NCBI GenBank assembly: GCA_023213315.1
Contig: JAKCPI010002423.1
Coordinates: 124,001-188,000, forward strand
Origin: Euborellia annulipes
Taxonomy: Eukaryota > Arthropoda > Insecta > Dermaptera > Anisolabididae
Direction: 5' to 3'
DNA: 64,000 bases
The notes under the pieces are model-generated. The model had not been told where the DNA came from. It did no database searches and worked only from the letters and a program-made list of their open reading frames with translations. The position numbers and the translations under genes are program-made. Positions 10,243 to 21,987 of this stretch are shown here, in pieces. The stretch's first letter is position 1. Each line of letters begins with the position of its first letter.

Positions 10243-13200
10243 CGGAGAATGTCGTCGATCCGCACCTTCTGGCCCCTCTTCACTCCAGCCAGAGTCAGAG
10301 CCACCCTTCGAGATCAGAGATTCGCCATTGCTTGAGCAGAAACAACTCAATCTCGTTCTCATACCAGGTGAATATTATTCAATTCTTTATTTCTCGAATG
10401 GCGGATCAACTTCATTATAAATACATATTTCGTTAATATTGTATTAAATATGAAATTAATTAGATCTTTTGGAAATAAGAAACTCGATTTATTTTAAGGA
10501 AAACAAAATTTTTTAGTTATTTATCAATATAAACACCGTAACCAAAAACATTCATATAACAAAATTGTTTAATTTAGCCTGAACGCACACCGAACGAGCA
10601 AAAACGTTTTCGGTCAAAACATTTTGTTCGATGATGTCGAATCATGCCCGATTGTGTTTTGTCTCTTCGGTCTGCGTTGACCCCTAGAAAAGCATTGAAA
10701 AAACAGTTTTAGGCAAAAACATTTTGTTTGTAAACGTTTTTGATCGTTCGGTTTGAATTGACCAATTTTGTCGTTTTGAATTAAAATATTTTTTTTTTTT
10801 TACATTCACACACACACACCCTTTTCGGTAACTTAGGCCATATAAGACTTTTACGATAACCGTTATTAATTAATATATCTATTGGATATTTTGTAGATAA
10901 TTTTTCAAAGTTTCATTGTTGACATCTATGCTTCATTATTTTTATTTGAAACAGTTAATATATTTTAAATTTAAAAAATATTTTAAATTTAAATTCATTG
11001 TTGATTTCGATTTGATAAAACAAATAAGAAGCGTTAAATGTGCCTACTGTTTTTTTTATAAAGTAAAAGATTTAAATTAAAAAAAATTCATCAGTCGTTC
11101 CAAAATTTCTATTATTATACAGTAGAACCTCGCTAATCCGAACTTTCTGTTAATCCGAACTCTTTTTGCGTACGATTTTTTTTTTTTTTAAATAACCGCG
11201 TTCACACATCACGCAAATTAATGAGTTAATTAATGAGTGTTGTGATTATTTATTTAGAGTTTAATATCACCGACAAGTTTCACAGTTTACAACGTTACAC
11301 GTACTTTATACGACTTTATTATCAAAATTAACTAATTCAAGCTTACAATTCCGGTTAATCCGAACTTCCCGATAATCCGAACGACCCTCGGTCCCAATTA
11401 GTTCGGATTAACGGGACTATAATGTATATATTTTTGTTAAGTTATTACACCATTCCAAAATAACTTACTTTCATAAGATTAGGCAAATAATAATGAAGGA
11501 ATATCCGGATAAATAAACCAATTATATAAAAAAAAAATAATCTTTATTTAATATTTAAAATACGTATTGTATATCTCATGGTTTTGGAATAGGAAAAAAA
11601 TTAATATATAAATATTTCGTTGTTTCAGAAGAGAACTTGAGAAAAAAAACATCCGTGGGAAACATCATTATTAAAGAATCAACGCATTCGTAAGTATATT
11701 ATAAACAACAAAAAAATAAATCTGGTGTGAATGGTGCACAGCACACAACTTCCTCTTACCGAAGTGTTGTGCACCGTGAGTGTCACACCAGATTTTTTGT
11801 TTCGAGATATATTTAGTTTCTCATAGCACCTTAGTTAACTTGACCACTTTCATTTCATAAGTAAAAAACAAAATTTATAAATTTAATATACGGCATTAAG
11901 CTTATAGGGGCTACAGATCCCAATGGGTGTGAATTAAATCTGGTGTGACAAGCACAAAACACACCTTTCGATTACCGAAGGGAAGAGAAAAGTGTGTGCT
12001 GTGCGCCAGTCACACCAGATTTTTCGACATGAGATAAAAGAAATTAAAAATAGTTTGAAGTCAAGCAAAAGACGTTGCACGATAAAAAGCGACCGGCTGT
12101 GTAGAAGACAGCCAACACCAAATTTTTACTTTTACTTTCTCTTACCTATGTATATATGTAATATACCGGGTGGGCCAATAGTGCGTGGACGGAAGATTGT
12201 GGGCTTATTGACCGACATTTTCAAAGTTTCTCGATGGTGCATAATGTGGGACATTTAGGGCTACAAATTAAAATATTTTCGTTCCAATTGCACCTCATAT
12301 ACAGGGTGGTCCAGATCAAGTTATGTTTTTTTAAATGGAACACCCTGTATATTATTGCATATTTGGATCCTCGGCCAATTAAGTATGACTTTATGTCATG
12401 CAATGTATTCCAAACCAAACCGTTTAGCCGCAAATCGGGCTTTTGTGAAAAAACTGTCTGGAAAAAATTGAATATCTCGCGAACCATAAAACTTAGGGGA
12501 CTGTTCTTTTGTGAGGTTACTAACCAGGAAATGTACTAATGTAGGCCAGATGGGTAACCCGGAATAATTCTTGTGTTGGGAGATATGGCCATGCCAATTT
12601 AGAAAATTTCGATCATGGATAACTTTATTATTTCAAATGGAACATGGTACTTTTTTAATGCCATGGGAAGTAGAATTTAATTAGCTTTCAGATGATATAA
12701 GGTTGTCTATATCTATCTTTGGTAACCTTTATTTTTATTTCAAAATATCTGATTAATTTGACTTACGAATGGAGAAAACAATTGAAATAATAATCCAAAA
12801 ACAAAACAAAATTGTATTAAATGGAAAAAATATGCTAAATATTCGCAATTATATTTAAATTTCCTTTAAAATCATTTATTTGAACTCCTCGAAGAAGTCC
12901 CGCTTGCTCAAATTCGGGTTATGATTTTTCAACAAGATGGCGCACCTGGTCACCCGTTCATAACCCTAATTTATTTTTCGAGAAGTTCAAATAAATGATT
13001 TTAAAGGAAATTTAAATATATTTGCAAATGTTTAGCATATTTTTTCCATTTATAACAATTTTGTTTTGTTTTTGGATTTTTTTTAAATTGTTTTCTCCAT
13101 TCGTAAGTCAAATTAATCAGATATTTTGAAATAAAAATAAAATTACTAAAGATAGATATAGACAACCTTATATCATCTGAAAGCTAATTAAATTCTACTT

Positions 13201-14713
13201 CCCATGGCATTAAAAAAAGTACCATGTTCCATTTGAAATAATAAAGTTATCCATGATCGAAATTTTCTAAATTGGCATGGCCATATCTCCCAACACAAGA
13301 ATTATTCCGGGTTACCCATCTGGCCTACATTAGTACATTTCATGGTTAGTAACCTCACAAAAGAACAGTCCCCTAAGTTTTATGGTTCGCGAGGTATTCA
13401 ATTTTTTCCAGACAGCAGTTTTTTCACAAAAGCCCGATTTGCGGCTAAACGGTTTGGTTTGGAATACATTGCATGACATAAAGTCATACTTAAATTGGCC
13501 GAGGATCCAAATATGCAATAATATACAGGGTGTTCCATTTAAAAAAACATAACTTTGATCTGGACCACCCTGTATATGAGGTGCAATTGGAACGAAAATA
13601 TTTTTAATTTGTAGCCCTAAATGTCCCACATTATGCACCATCGAGAAACTTTGAAAATGTCGGTCAATAAGCCCACAATCTTCCGTCCACGCACTATTGG
13701 CCCACCCGGTATATATAGAGAGAGAAAGTATTGGATTCATGTCAGAAATTCGATGTCGAGATTTTGATGGATCTTCACGTTTTGAGGTCCCCTGAATCCA
13801 AAAAAGTGGTTTTCGCGACATGGTCTGTCTGTGGTGTGTGTGTGGGTGTGTGTGTGTGTGTGTTCAATTTTAAGCATGAAGGAATTGAGCTATGAGGCTG
13901 AAATTTTATATATAAGTTAAACACCCCCCGGGACCGGAAAAATAAGCTTTTAATCAAAATCGGCCAAAGAGTACTAGTACTTTACTGATGTACTTTTTCA
14001 GTTTTTTTCGATTTTCTCAAAATTCGCTCTAACGATTTTGATTAAAATTCAAAAATCAATTATTTTTTAGATTCTCTTTACAATGTATATTCTCGTTTTG
14101 CCCTCAAAATTGTTTGAAGCACACTTTACTCTTGTGCTTCATAGGAAAGATAGGAGAAATGGTTGCCATGGTAACAAAATATAAATATTTTCCCATGTTT
14201 ATAAAAATTTGACATCTTAAATTCTAATATATTGGCGGAAACTAAATACATGTCGACACGAAAAATCTGGTGTGACAAGCACAGTACACAACTTTCGTTA
14301 CCGAAGGTAAGAGAAAGTTGTGTGCTGTGCGCCAGTCACACCAGATTTTTTATTTATGGACTCTAATTGGTCAAGTTTGAAACTAAGGTGCTATGGGAAA
14401 CTAAATATATCTCGACACAAAAAATCTGGTTAAACCAGCACTGTGCACAACTTTCTCTTGCCGAAGGGTAATAGAAAGTTGTGTACTGTATGCCAGTCAC
14501 ACCATATTTTTTGAATAATTTTTATTTTATTTTTAAGGATTTTGATAAAAAACTTTCTTTTTTTTTTAGCACTGCTGCAATTCCTCGCATCTGGCATAAA
14601 TATATATATATATATATATATTTAATTGAACAAACTACTTCATGAACCTGGAGCCTTCAAATAAACTTCCTGGCTAAGTTCCACTCTTCTTCAATGCCTA
14701 CAATTCTTATTTG
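10243..14713 (+). CDS. Unrecognised spliced gene with foldback element in intron
   Basis: Three exons join in phase: 10243-10367, 11629-11689 and 14570-14645 (TGA). The exon itself runs on to a GTGAGT donor at 14714. Acceptors (TTTCTTGTAG, GTTGTTTCAG, TTTTTTTTTAG) and donors (GTGAAT, GTAAGT) are good. The peptide includes PPFEIRDSPLLEQKQLNL, then IPEENLRKKTSVGNIIIKES, then AAIPRIWHKY. After that the last exon runs into a TA microsatellite read as alternating Y and I before the stop. At least one 5' exon is missing, because the first exon begins in mid-codon. A second frame of the first exon is also open, so the frame choice rests on phase with exon 2. I do not recognise the family. Confidence 0.45.
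10578..10760. mobile_element. Small MITE with CCGAACGA termini
   Basis: Imperfect terminal inverted repeats of about 28 bases: GAACGCACACCGAACGAGCA on the left and the complement of GATCGTTCGGTTTGAATTG on the right. AAAACGTTT cores lie inside each end. There is no coding capacity. The superfamily is not clear. Confidence 0.45.
11120..11424. mobile_element. pogo/Tigger-like MITE
   Basis: The left end reads CAGTAGAACCTCGCTAATCC and the right end is its imperfect complement. Repeated AATCCGAACT words lie inside both ends. TA dinucleotides flank both sides (11118-11119, 11425-11426), as expected for Tc1/mariner/pogo target-site duplication. No transposase is present. Confidence 0.65.
11718..11797. 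repeat. CTGGTGTGAC hairpin unit
   Basis: An inverted repeat able to fold into a stem of about 30 base pairs. It starts AAATCTGGTGTGA and ends TCACACCAGATTTTTT, with a central TTACCGAAG. It is the first of at least five fuller copies in the window. Confidence 0.7.
11936..12023. repeat. CTGGTGTGAC hairpin unit
   Basis: Second copy, close to the family consensus: AAATCTGGTGTGACAAGCAC on the left, GCGCCAGTCACACCAGATTT on the right, loop GATTACCGAAGG. It lies 140 bases from the first copy. Confidence 0.75.
12125..12165 (+). repeat. Repeat A, left part of an interrupted copy
   Basis: The terminal block TTTTACTTTCTCTTACCTAT with its TA-rich follow-on is broken at a TA by the foldback element. The same copy resumes at 13710. 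Confidence 0.85.
12166..13709. mobile_element. Foldback IS630/mariner-type element
   Basis: Two arms of about 730 bases form a near-perfect inverted repeat starting CCGGGTGGGCCAATAGTGCG, with TA on both sides at 12164-12165 and 13710-13711. The loop (about 12896-12976) still encodes, in frame on the plus strand, LLEEVPLAQ and FQQDGAPGH. This is the block around the second catalytic Asp of IS630/Tc1/mariner transposases. Each arm also has an internal 50-base hairpin bounded by TATACAGGGTGGTCC and its complement. The element interrupts a repeat A copy. It cannot encode a whole transposase. Confidence 0.88.
13710..14352 (+). repeat. Repeat A, right part, ending in a hairpin unit
   Basis: This continues the copy begun at 12125: GAGAGAAAGTATTGGATTCA, the CGATGTCGAG block, a TG microsatellite at about 13830-13862, the AGTACTAGTACTTTACTGAT block, and the TTGCCATGGTAAC block. 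It ends in a hairpin unit (14261-14352). It shows the full order of modules in the family. Confidence 0.8.
14421..14514. repeat. CTGGTGTGAC hairpin unit, diverged
   Basis: A third nearby copy with changes in the left arm (CTGGTTAAACCAGC) and an intact right part CCAGTCACACCATATTTTTT. It follows directly on the repeat A copy. Confidence 0.6.
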
Positions 14714-15779
14714 GTGAGTTTATTTTTCATTTATTAATTATTATGGCTATTCAAATAGTTCAAATGTTGCTATGATGTTTATACATGGTTTCGGGTTCTC
14801 GAAATAAAATATTTCAGCAAATTAGCTTCCAAAAAATAGATATTTGAAGTTTGCAGTTTTATTTAATTTTGTTACTCTTGACTCGTGTATTATTATTAAA
14901 TAGTATCTTTATTATTTTTATTTTTTCATTAGTCCAGTCAAATTAGGCTCAAAAGGTGCCTTCGAGGGAAAGTTTTGATTTCTTCCTCATATATGTTTTT
15001 TGATGTGTTGCATCCGAGTTTTTCTAACAAAATTTCTCGACGCAATATTCAAAAATTCTCATCTTTTGGCTTTTATTATTCGAAAACTATCTACTTTTCC
15101 CAAATAACCTTTCTATTTAAAATAAATGAACAGTGAGCGCCACAATTAAGTCCCCACCTGCAGGGCCGCAGACAGACTTGGCGGGTCCCGGGGCTACTTA
15201 ACAATACGGGCCCCCCACCCTAAAAGTTTTTCTAGTTTAAAAGGGCTATTGTGGCCTTCATGCCAACAATTTTTGAAACAGTTATACATTAAATAAAAAA
15301 AGTTATTTAAAAATTTGTCAAAATTCCTAAACATAGGGTTACCATAATTTATTGAGGCCAAATCAGGACAGACGACTTCTGGGTGATATGGACAAATTTT
15401 AAAGTGAAACTTTTATTTGATGGCCTCAAATTTTTTTCGCCCTTCTATCAGCATGTCGCGTTAAAAGCCGTGACGTCAAAGGCCAGTTTATATACTCTTA
15501 GATATATTTTGAAATATTTTATTTAAGAATAATATAAAATTTTATAAAAATCAGAACCCCCCCCCCCCCCCAAAGACGCCACTGTGCTTTTCTCAGAAAA
15601 AGGCTAGGCCTCCATAGGCGGGCTGAGCGCCTAGCCAATAAGGCCTCCACCCCCTGCTAGTCGTTGAATTTTTCTTCTTACCCCATGCCACTCTTCTCTC
15701 ATTACCCTTCATTGTGATAGAACAGCAGAATTTGTTTGTATAATATTTCCTAAGCCAAATTTTTGGTTTGTTTATTTTT
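14714..15779. other. Intergenic DNA with a GC-rich repeat at about 15160-15660
   Basis: AT-rich except for 15160-15660, which opens with CAGGGCCGCAGACAGACTTG and includes GGGCCCCCCACCC and a C14 run near 15557. The style matches the hAT-type MITEs elsewhere in the window, but a matching right terminus was not identified. No gene seen. Confidence 0.35.
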
Positions 15780-15905
15780 TTTTTAATTAAGGTCTATTTC
15801 GGAATCGAAGGCCATTTAGACGCCGTTTCTATTTATTTCAATAGGATTGGTAGCCAATCCAATTGAAATGGGATTGCGAACTCGCGACCCTTGGGTACTA
15901 GGATT
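15780..15905 (-). mobile_element. tRNA-derived SINE, minus orientation
   Basis: On the minus strand: B-box-like GCGAGTTCGCAATCCC, a body with GGCTACCAATCC and TTGAAATAAATAG, then the tail GTCTAAATGGCCTTCGATTC followed by AGACCTTAATT. Body and tail match the copy at 60.7 kb. Confidence 0.6.
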
Positions 15906-16221
15906 GTTCTTATTTTTCATAGTGAGAATTTCCTTTGCACTACCCCCAAGTTTGGTACCATTGCATAAAAAAAATCTGTCTAAAATTTCAGGTCAATCTG
16001 ATAAAGGAAAAGGGTGCCCCAGAGAAAAGTTGCTTTCGTTGGTTTTTTGTAAATTATTTATTATATAATCTTCAATAAGCTTCACCACCCTCTCAGCTGA
16101 ATTATTTACAATTTCTTAAGGCCCACCAGCCTGAGGATAATCTACGGAGCTCACTCTTTGATCAACTTTTTGTTGTGAAAAAAATACTTTTTGAGAGAAG
16201 AAATTAAGAAAAACCCGCAAA

Positions 16222-19200
16222 AATTTTAGAGGGGCAGTTTTTTTTTTTTTTTTAATTTATATCATCTTATCATTTAACTAACTGCGGATCTAATAATTAA
16301 TAAAGAAAAATCTATACGATGAATGTATTTATTCCTGAAGAGAGGACAAGTTAAAAAAAGGTTTGGAAAAAAATTAAAATTTTTATAATTTCCTCTCTTT
16401 TTAATGATTCATTAATATAATTTCTAAATAAAAAATTTTATAATTATTTATTTCTATTAATTACTATGATTTTTTTTAAATATTCAAATTAATAATTAAT
16501 TTTATTATTCCACTCCCTAAAATGGGTGAACTATAGAATAAGCTTCCGATAGTGGAGAGGGAATAGGGAGCTCACGTTAGATGACTCCAATTCCGAAGTT
16601 CAACCATATTGACTTTTAAAAAAAATATTAAATGTTTTATAGAATTTTAAATTAAATTTTTTTCTTAATTCATAAAATAATTTTAAGAAAGGAGAATTAT
16701 TATTATTATAATTTCTTTTTTCAGATCCAGTTTTGATGAATTCAGCGACACTTCTCTGGTTCGAGTGCCTCGTCTCTTTTTCTCATCTTTGCCTGCTCGC
16801 CTCGCCTTCCTTGACAGCTCGTGCCGGCTAATTATACATCGTCGAATTTGTTTAAATTTCATCTCAATTATTTACACTTTTTAAGGTGAGTGATTCATTT
16901 ATATTTATTTAATTTGTTCAGAATTAATATTTTCAATAAATTCATTATTTGAAATAATAAATTTAGGCTAAACTCGTGAGTAAACAGGTTGCCTTTGTGA
17001 TTCATTATTCTAACCAAATTTTTATTAATTATTCTTTTAAACTCTTTCTATTCAAATTATTTTTAATTTAATATTTATTAAATTATTTATTTTATTTGAT
17101 CCATTCATTATTTTGTTCAACTCGGTCAACATTTCTGAATTTAATTTTATTGTCATTGCAATTTTTTAAATTTCGTATTTCTTATGATAATTAACAGCCC
17201 AAAAAGATTATATTATATATTTATGATTATAATATAATATTATTTTTTAATGAATTCATTCTCATTCGTTTAAATCTCATATCATTTATCACAATTTTAT
17301 AACTTGCCATGGAATTATCTAGCTGTCAACTTTTTTTTGTTATTTAATATTTATTACTTACGATATATATATTATTTTTAGATTAATTTCAGATGTGATT
17401 TCCAAAGATTTGATAATCCAAAGGAGAAAAACAAAACATCATCAGAATATTCCAAAAATTGTGTAATGATGATTGATATGTGTGTGTGTGTATCGAAAAA
17501 ATGAAAATGAATTCTAAAATCTCCTTTTATTTTAAGAAGAACAAAAAAGATGCTACCATTGCCAACAATAAATGTCGTGATTAGCACAGAATTTTAATTA
17601 AATCAAGGCAAGTACCAATTATGTTTTTTTTTCTTGAAATTAAAATCATCATATATATATATATATATAACATCATATATTAGTTAATTTTATTTCTTTA
17701 AAAATCAATTTAATTTATTCAGAATTTCCTAAATTTTCTCTACTTCTCTCAACAAATCAATTATTTAGATAGATATTTTAAATTTTTAAAAACCCCATTT
17801 AAGCAAAATCTTTCAAATTTCCTACTTTTCCAATTCCCTTTTTAATTTTTTTCTTTTTTTTTTAAAATTGATAAATGGGTTCTTTTTTTTTTTTATAATT
17901 TTTATATTTTTTTTTTTTTTTTTAATTATATTCAAAGATTTGATAACCTGAAGAAGAATAACACAACATCAAATTATGCCCAAAATTTTATAATGTAAAT
18001 ATATATATATATATATTATTGATGTGTGTGTAATCAAATAATGAAAATGAATATTTTAAATTAAGAAGACCAAAACAGATGATACATACAGCTGCCAACA
18101 GAATTTGTCTAGAATATCTCAGGAAATTTTATTTAAATAAAATCAAAGTAAGTTCCAAATATTCAATCCTTTGAATGAAAATTTTCAATGAATTTTTTAA
18201 TTAAAAAAATATAACTAATAAAATAAAATAATATAGCTAAACTTGTGTTTTCACACGTTTCTTTTATCATTCAATTTAAATTTAAAATATCTCTTTTATT
18301 TTTTTTTCTTATATATATATAAATATAAAAATATATATACCAGGTATATATACATATTTTTAACTTATCATTGAGATGAGGACATTCTGTGAAAATATTA
18401 ATTTACGGATGTAATTTTTTTTTAATTTTAATTACTCCCAAATGCATAATAAATAGCCTACTTGTGAATATGAATAATCTAATATTTTTCCTTTTTTCCA
18501 GGCGATGCATTGGATAGATCTAAAGAAATATGTTCTACGTTGGAGACGCAACATCCGGGATTCCAAGCCTTTACGAAATATGCCCAAGAATTGGACGACA
18601 AACACGATTGCTACCCAACGGATTGTGAAGCTCAGCAGGGATATCACTATCGAGAGCAAACGTAACGTATTATCTTCTTCTTACTTCATACTCTTGATAA
18701 GTCAGTTTATTATTTATTTATCTATGCGAATATAGAACAAAAGTCCCTAAAGTAAGAATAAAATAATTTCACATATTTATAAAAAATACTTTATTAATTT
18801 TGCATCTCTTTTTCTCCGAAATATAAATATTATTTGAGAGGAACTTATATCTAATAGAGTTATATCCTAGCTTAAATTATATGAGGTTGATGAGAACGTT
18901 GATGATTCTAGAGATAGAGATGATTTCTTCGGTGAATCTAAAAATTCAATGAATTGGCTTTAATTAGATAAGGAGCAAGGAAAACTTGCTGCCTGCTCCA
19001 ACTCATTGTTAAAATACAACAGCCACTTCACAAATTGTCATTTTATTTTCAACTTTATTGATCCTAAATAAATAATAAATACATGTTAATTATAAAATAA
19101 TTTAATTTAATATTTTTCTTTTTAATTTTAGATTTAGCAATATGAATATTAATATGAAAGACAACACAGATCAGATTTCAAACTCTTGAGAAGACAACAA

Positions 19201-19750
19201 CAAAACATTTAATAAATACATAGGTCTATAGATTTATGAATATTAGGTAATATATTTTTTATAACCAGAACTTTATTTTTTACAGTCAATTAATAATAAT
19301 TTGTATTAATCTATTTTTCTTTTTAATTTTAGAAATGACTACTGATTTGATCGAGACTCCGAAAGGAAACAAGACATTTATCACATCTATATATATATAT
19401 ATACAAATCACACCGGACTTTACAGAGGCCAATTCCTTTTCTTCTCTTGTTATTTAATTTATACAACCAGCTTTCAACTTTGACTCGCTGTATATGTATA
19501 TGCAGTACCTCAGGTAATTAATTAATTATTTCATCTCTTTATTTTATCCCTAATGAATAGAATTTTTCAAATCAAATTTTTTAGTAAAATCGTCCTTACC
19601 TGCTGCATCTGCCATTCGGTGATTCTTTATTTAATTTTTATTTCGATCTCCTTATGAGTATCAATGGAAGCCGATGACACCCTTCCAAGATCATCTCTGT
19701 TTCTTCCCACTTTTCCTCGCTTTTTTTCATATTGATCTCATCCTATAAAA
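16222..19750. repeat. Large inverted duplication, left arm
   Basis: This segment reappears reverse-complemented at 24822-29584. Anchors in order: TTTTAGAGGGGCAG at 16226; the exon-like block at 16725-16885; GGAAATCACATCTGAAATTA complement near 17395; the coding exon at 18502; the CGAGACTCCGAAAGGAAACA block near 19350; and GATCTCATCCTATAAAAC at 19733. Divergence is mostly small indels and TA-run changes. The right arm is longer because of internal duplication and an insertion. Confidence 0.88.
16725..16885 (+). other. Exon-like block, duplicated in both arms
   Basis: Acceptor CTTTTTTCAG, donor GTGAGT. One plus frame is open until a TAA next to the donor and includes DTSLVRVPRLFFSSLPARL. The counterpart in the right arm (about 28960-29119, minus) keeps the same splice signals and open frame with two or three substitutions. 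It is richer in GC than its surroundings. It could be a 5' UTR exon or a terminal coding exon; the stop beside the donor favours UTR. Confidence 0.4.
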
Positions 19751-20822
19751 CAGCCTTTGGTCATCTCGTATCCTATTCATGTAACTAAACTAATGCTGTT
19801 TTCGTCTCTGGAGGAGAAAAGTTAAAAATTGCAAAGTATATAACTAATGAGTATTTGGTCTCCAATACTATTAAATAAATATATTTTTTAAATCAGTTAT
19901 TAATAATTTGTTCTTAGTAAATTAAGCATTAGTTTGGCGAGATCATAGGATACTCGTTGACTGGTGGTAGAAGAAAGCGACTCCTGAAAGGACATCGTCC
20001 ATTGATACTCATAACGGTTAAAAAACATTTGGACTAAATGCTAAATGTCATGAATCCATTTAATAGCCACGATGACGATGTTCCCGACGTTGCGTTCTCG
20101 AATACACCTCCATTGTCGAGTGAACTGACCATCCTCCTCATCGTAGAGTCATTTTCAAAATCAATAATACATTTATTTTTTAATTTTTATTCAGAATGAA
20201 TTCATTTCCGTACCGCCTCATTTTGGCTTAATTAAAAAAAAATTGAATATTAAAAGCATTATAAGATGGTATCTTAGTCAGATTCAAAATAATAAATAAA
20301 TGAACTATTTATTTTAATAATGACTACACGATTAGGAGGAAGAGTTCTCCGACGATGGCGTGTAATCGTGGTCGTCATAGAATATTTATTTTTTGCCAAG
20401 ATCTTTTACCCTATTTTAATTTATAATCTAGAAAAGATTTCAGAAAATTTAATTTTTCATAGTGATTTAAGTAAGAAAAAAAAATAAATATTTTAATTTG
20501 ACTGAAGGGTTTGAGATCTTCAAAATGATTGCAACTGAATTAAAAGAAAAATAAAAAGCAACTTGTTTAAATTCTAATTATTAATTATACAATATTTATT
20601 TATTTTTTAAGTCAAGTATATTTAATATTAATTAAATTTAAAAAAAAAATAAAGACTAATTCTAGTTGCAATTTTTCTATAAGACTCAATCAACCCCCTT
20701 CTTTTGAATATTAATATATATATATATATATATATTTTTTATCTAACTTAATCATTCTAACTTTCTTAATTATTTTCAGATTTGCGCAGGATCTCATCAT
20801 ACATTCAAGAATATCACTTTAA
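18502..20822 (+). CDS. Unrecognised protein, last two coding exons
   Basis: Exon 18502-18661 (acceptor TTTTTTCCAG, donor GTAACG) and exon 20780-20822 (TAA; exon continues to a GTAAGT donor at 20923) join through AC|A. The frame reads DALDRSKEICSTLETQHP, GFQAFTKYAQELDDKHD, CYPTDCEAQQGYHYREQ, then TFAQDLIIHSRISL. A second frame is also open in this arm, but its counterpart in the other arm has a stop, whereas this frame stays open in both. I do not recognise the family. The exon starts in mid-codon, so an upstream exon is missing. Confidence 0.5.
19751..20779. other. Duplication spacer, left part
   Basis: AT-rich with islands of normal composition. Near 20000-20030 a plus-strand block containing CCATTGATACTCATAA resembles one inside both arms, so it may be a further diverged copy. 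Near 20040-20160 the minus strand holds an open stretch including RRMVSSLDNGGVFENATSG without clear splice sites. Neither is called as a gene. Confidence 0.25.
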
Positions 20823-21165
20823 TACCCCGACTGATTTCTTTAAGAGTTAATAATTATTTTGATGCCTCAAGATGCAGTTTTAGAAGACTAATGTCTGAGG
20901 GAAAAATAAATAAATATGCCATGTAAGTTTTTTTTTCTTTTTATTAAATGCATGAATTAATTATAATATATACAAGTCATTAATCTTATTATTTTTTTTT
21001 TTTTAGATAAAAAACAATATAAATATTTAATAAAAAATTTTATTTCAGAAAAAAAATTCAAACAAAAGTAAGTATATAAATAAGGAATAAAAAAAAATGA
21101 TTATTCATTTGAATAATCATACTGTATATTTATTCCAATTTTTTAATTATTATTATAATTTCTCC

Positions 21166-21602
21166 CCCGAGGATGTCACCTTGTCGTGGTGGGGGAGCTT
21201 AGGGCCTCGGCTCGACCAAGAACATCCAAGTCTCATTGCCTTGGTTCATCCAAGGGAATTTAAACCAGAATAAATGCTAAAGACTTTATATATTTATTAA
21301 ATATGTAAATATATTTAATAAATATATTCTCTTTAGCGCCCCTGGCGCGCAGAGAGCCGGCAACCCGCTTCGTTGCCTCCGTCCATGCCTGCATGCAGGC
21401 ATGGAGGGGGCAGGCGGCCGCCGCCGTCGCCTCTTGTCGACTTGAGCTCTCTGCGCATGCGCCAGGGGCCAAGGAGTGGGGACCGGAGGCTATATAAGTC
21501 GTTGCGCGCATGGGTTGGTGGTCGGGGTTGGTGGTGGACAGCAAACTGATCACATCGATCTGCGTTCATAGTAGATTACTATATAATTATTTATTAATAA
21601 AG
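21166..21602 (+). promoter_or_regulatory. GC-rich promoter-like island or solo LTR
   Basis: An abrupt GC-rich island in AT-rich DNA. From left to right: a CTCCCCC...GGGGGAG hairpin at about 21163-21199; a second inverted pair, GCGCCCCTGGCGCGCAGAGA against its diverged complement ending GCCAGGGGC; a perfect GCCTGCATGCAGGC palindrome; a TGCGCATGCGCC site at 21452-21463 matching the NRF-1 type; a TATA box TATATAAG at 21491-21498; and AATAAA at 21596-21601. TATA followed within about 100 bases by AATAAA is the order seen in LTRs. No second LTR or primer-binding site was found. Confidence 0.5.
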
Positions 21603-21987
21603 ACTATTATATACCTGAATCATTACTATTTTCTTTTCCATTACCTATCACTAGTATATAAATATTATTTATATTCAAGAATATTAATAATTTCAATTAT
21701 TTTAATATGAGAATATTAATTAAACCTAATTTAAATATTTACTATTATTTTAATTTTCAATTGAATATTTTTTCTACGTTACTATTGAAAGTAATATATT
21801 TTTAATAAACTATTTTATTAAAGATTATTAATAATCTCAAAGTTAGTTTTTTATTAATAGAAGAATATTAATTTAAATTTATTTTGAATAAAATATATTT
21901 AAAATATTTAAATTAATATTCTCCCTTTAATATGAAACAAACCTTGAGATCAATAAATAGTTTATTAATAATATATTTTAAAGATAC

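Noticed and set aside
10156..10362. Minus-strand frame MRTRLSCFCSSNGES
   Set aside because: The splice signals here are on the plus strand, and the plus frame joins the next exon in phase.
13812..13862. CRISPR-like or regulatory TG array
   Set aside because: A simple microsatellite within repeat A, variable between copies.
12221..13957. Several open frames of 60-160 codons as genes
   Set aside because: They lie in the inverted arms of the foldback element and in repeat A, and reappear wherever those repeats occur.
18505..18735. Frame starting MHWIDLKKYVLRW in the duplicated exon
   Set aside because: The other arm has a stop in this frame, while the overlapping frame is open in both arms.
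21260..21570. Overlapping minus-strand frames rich in A, R and S
   Set aside because: They arise from the GC-rich palindromic island; no start context or splice sites, and promoter elements run through them.
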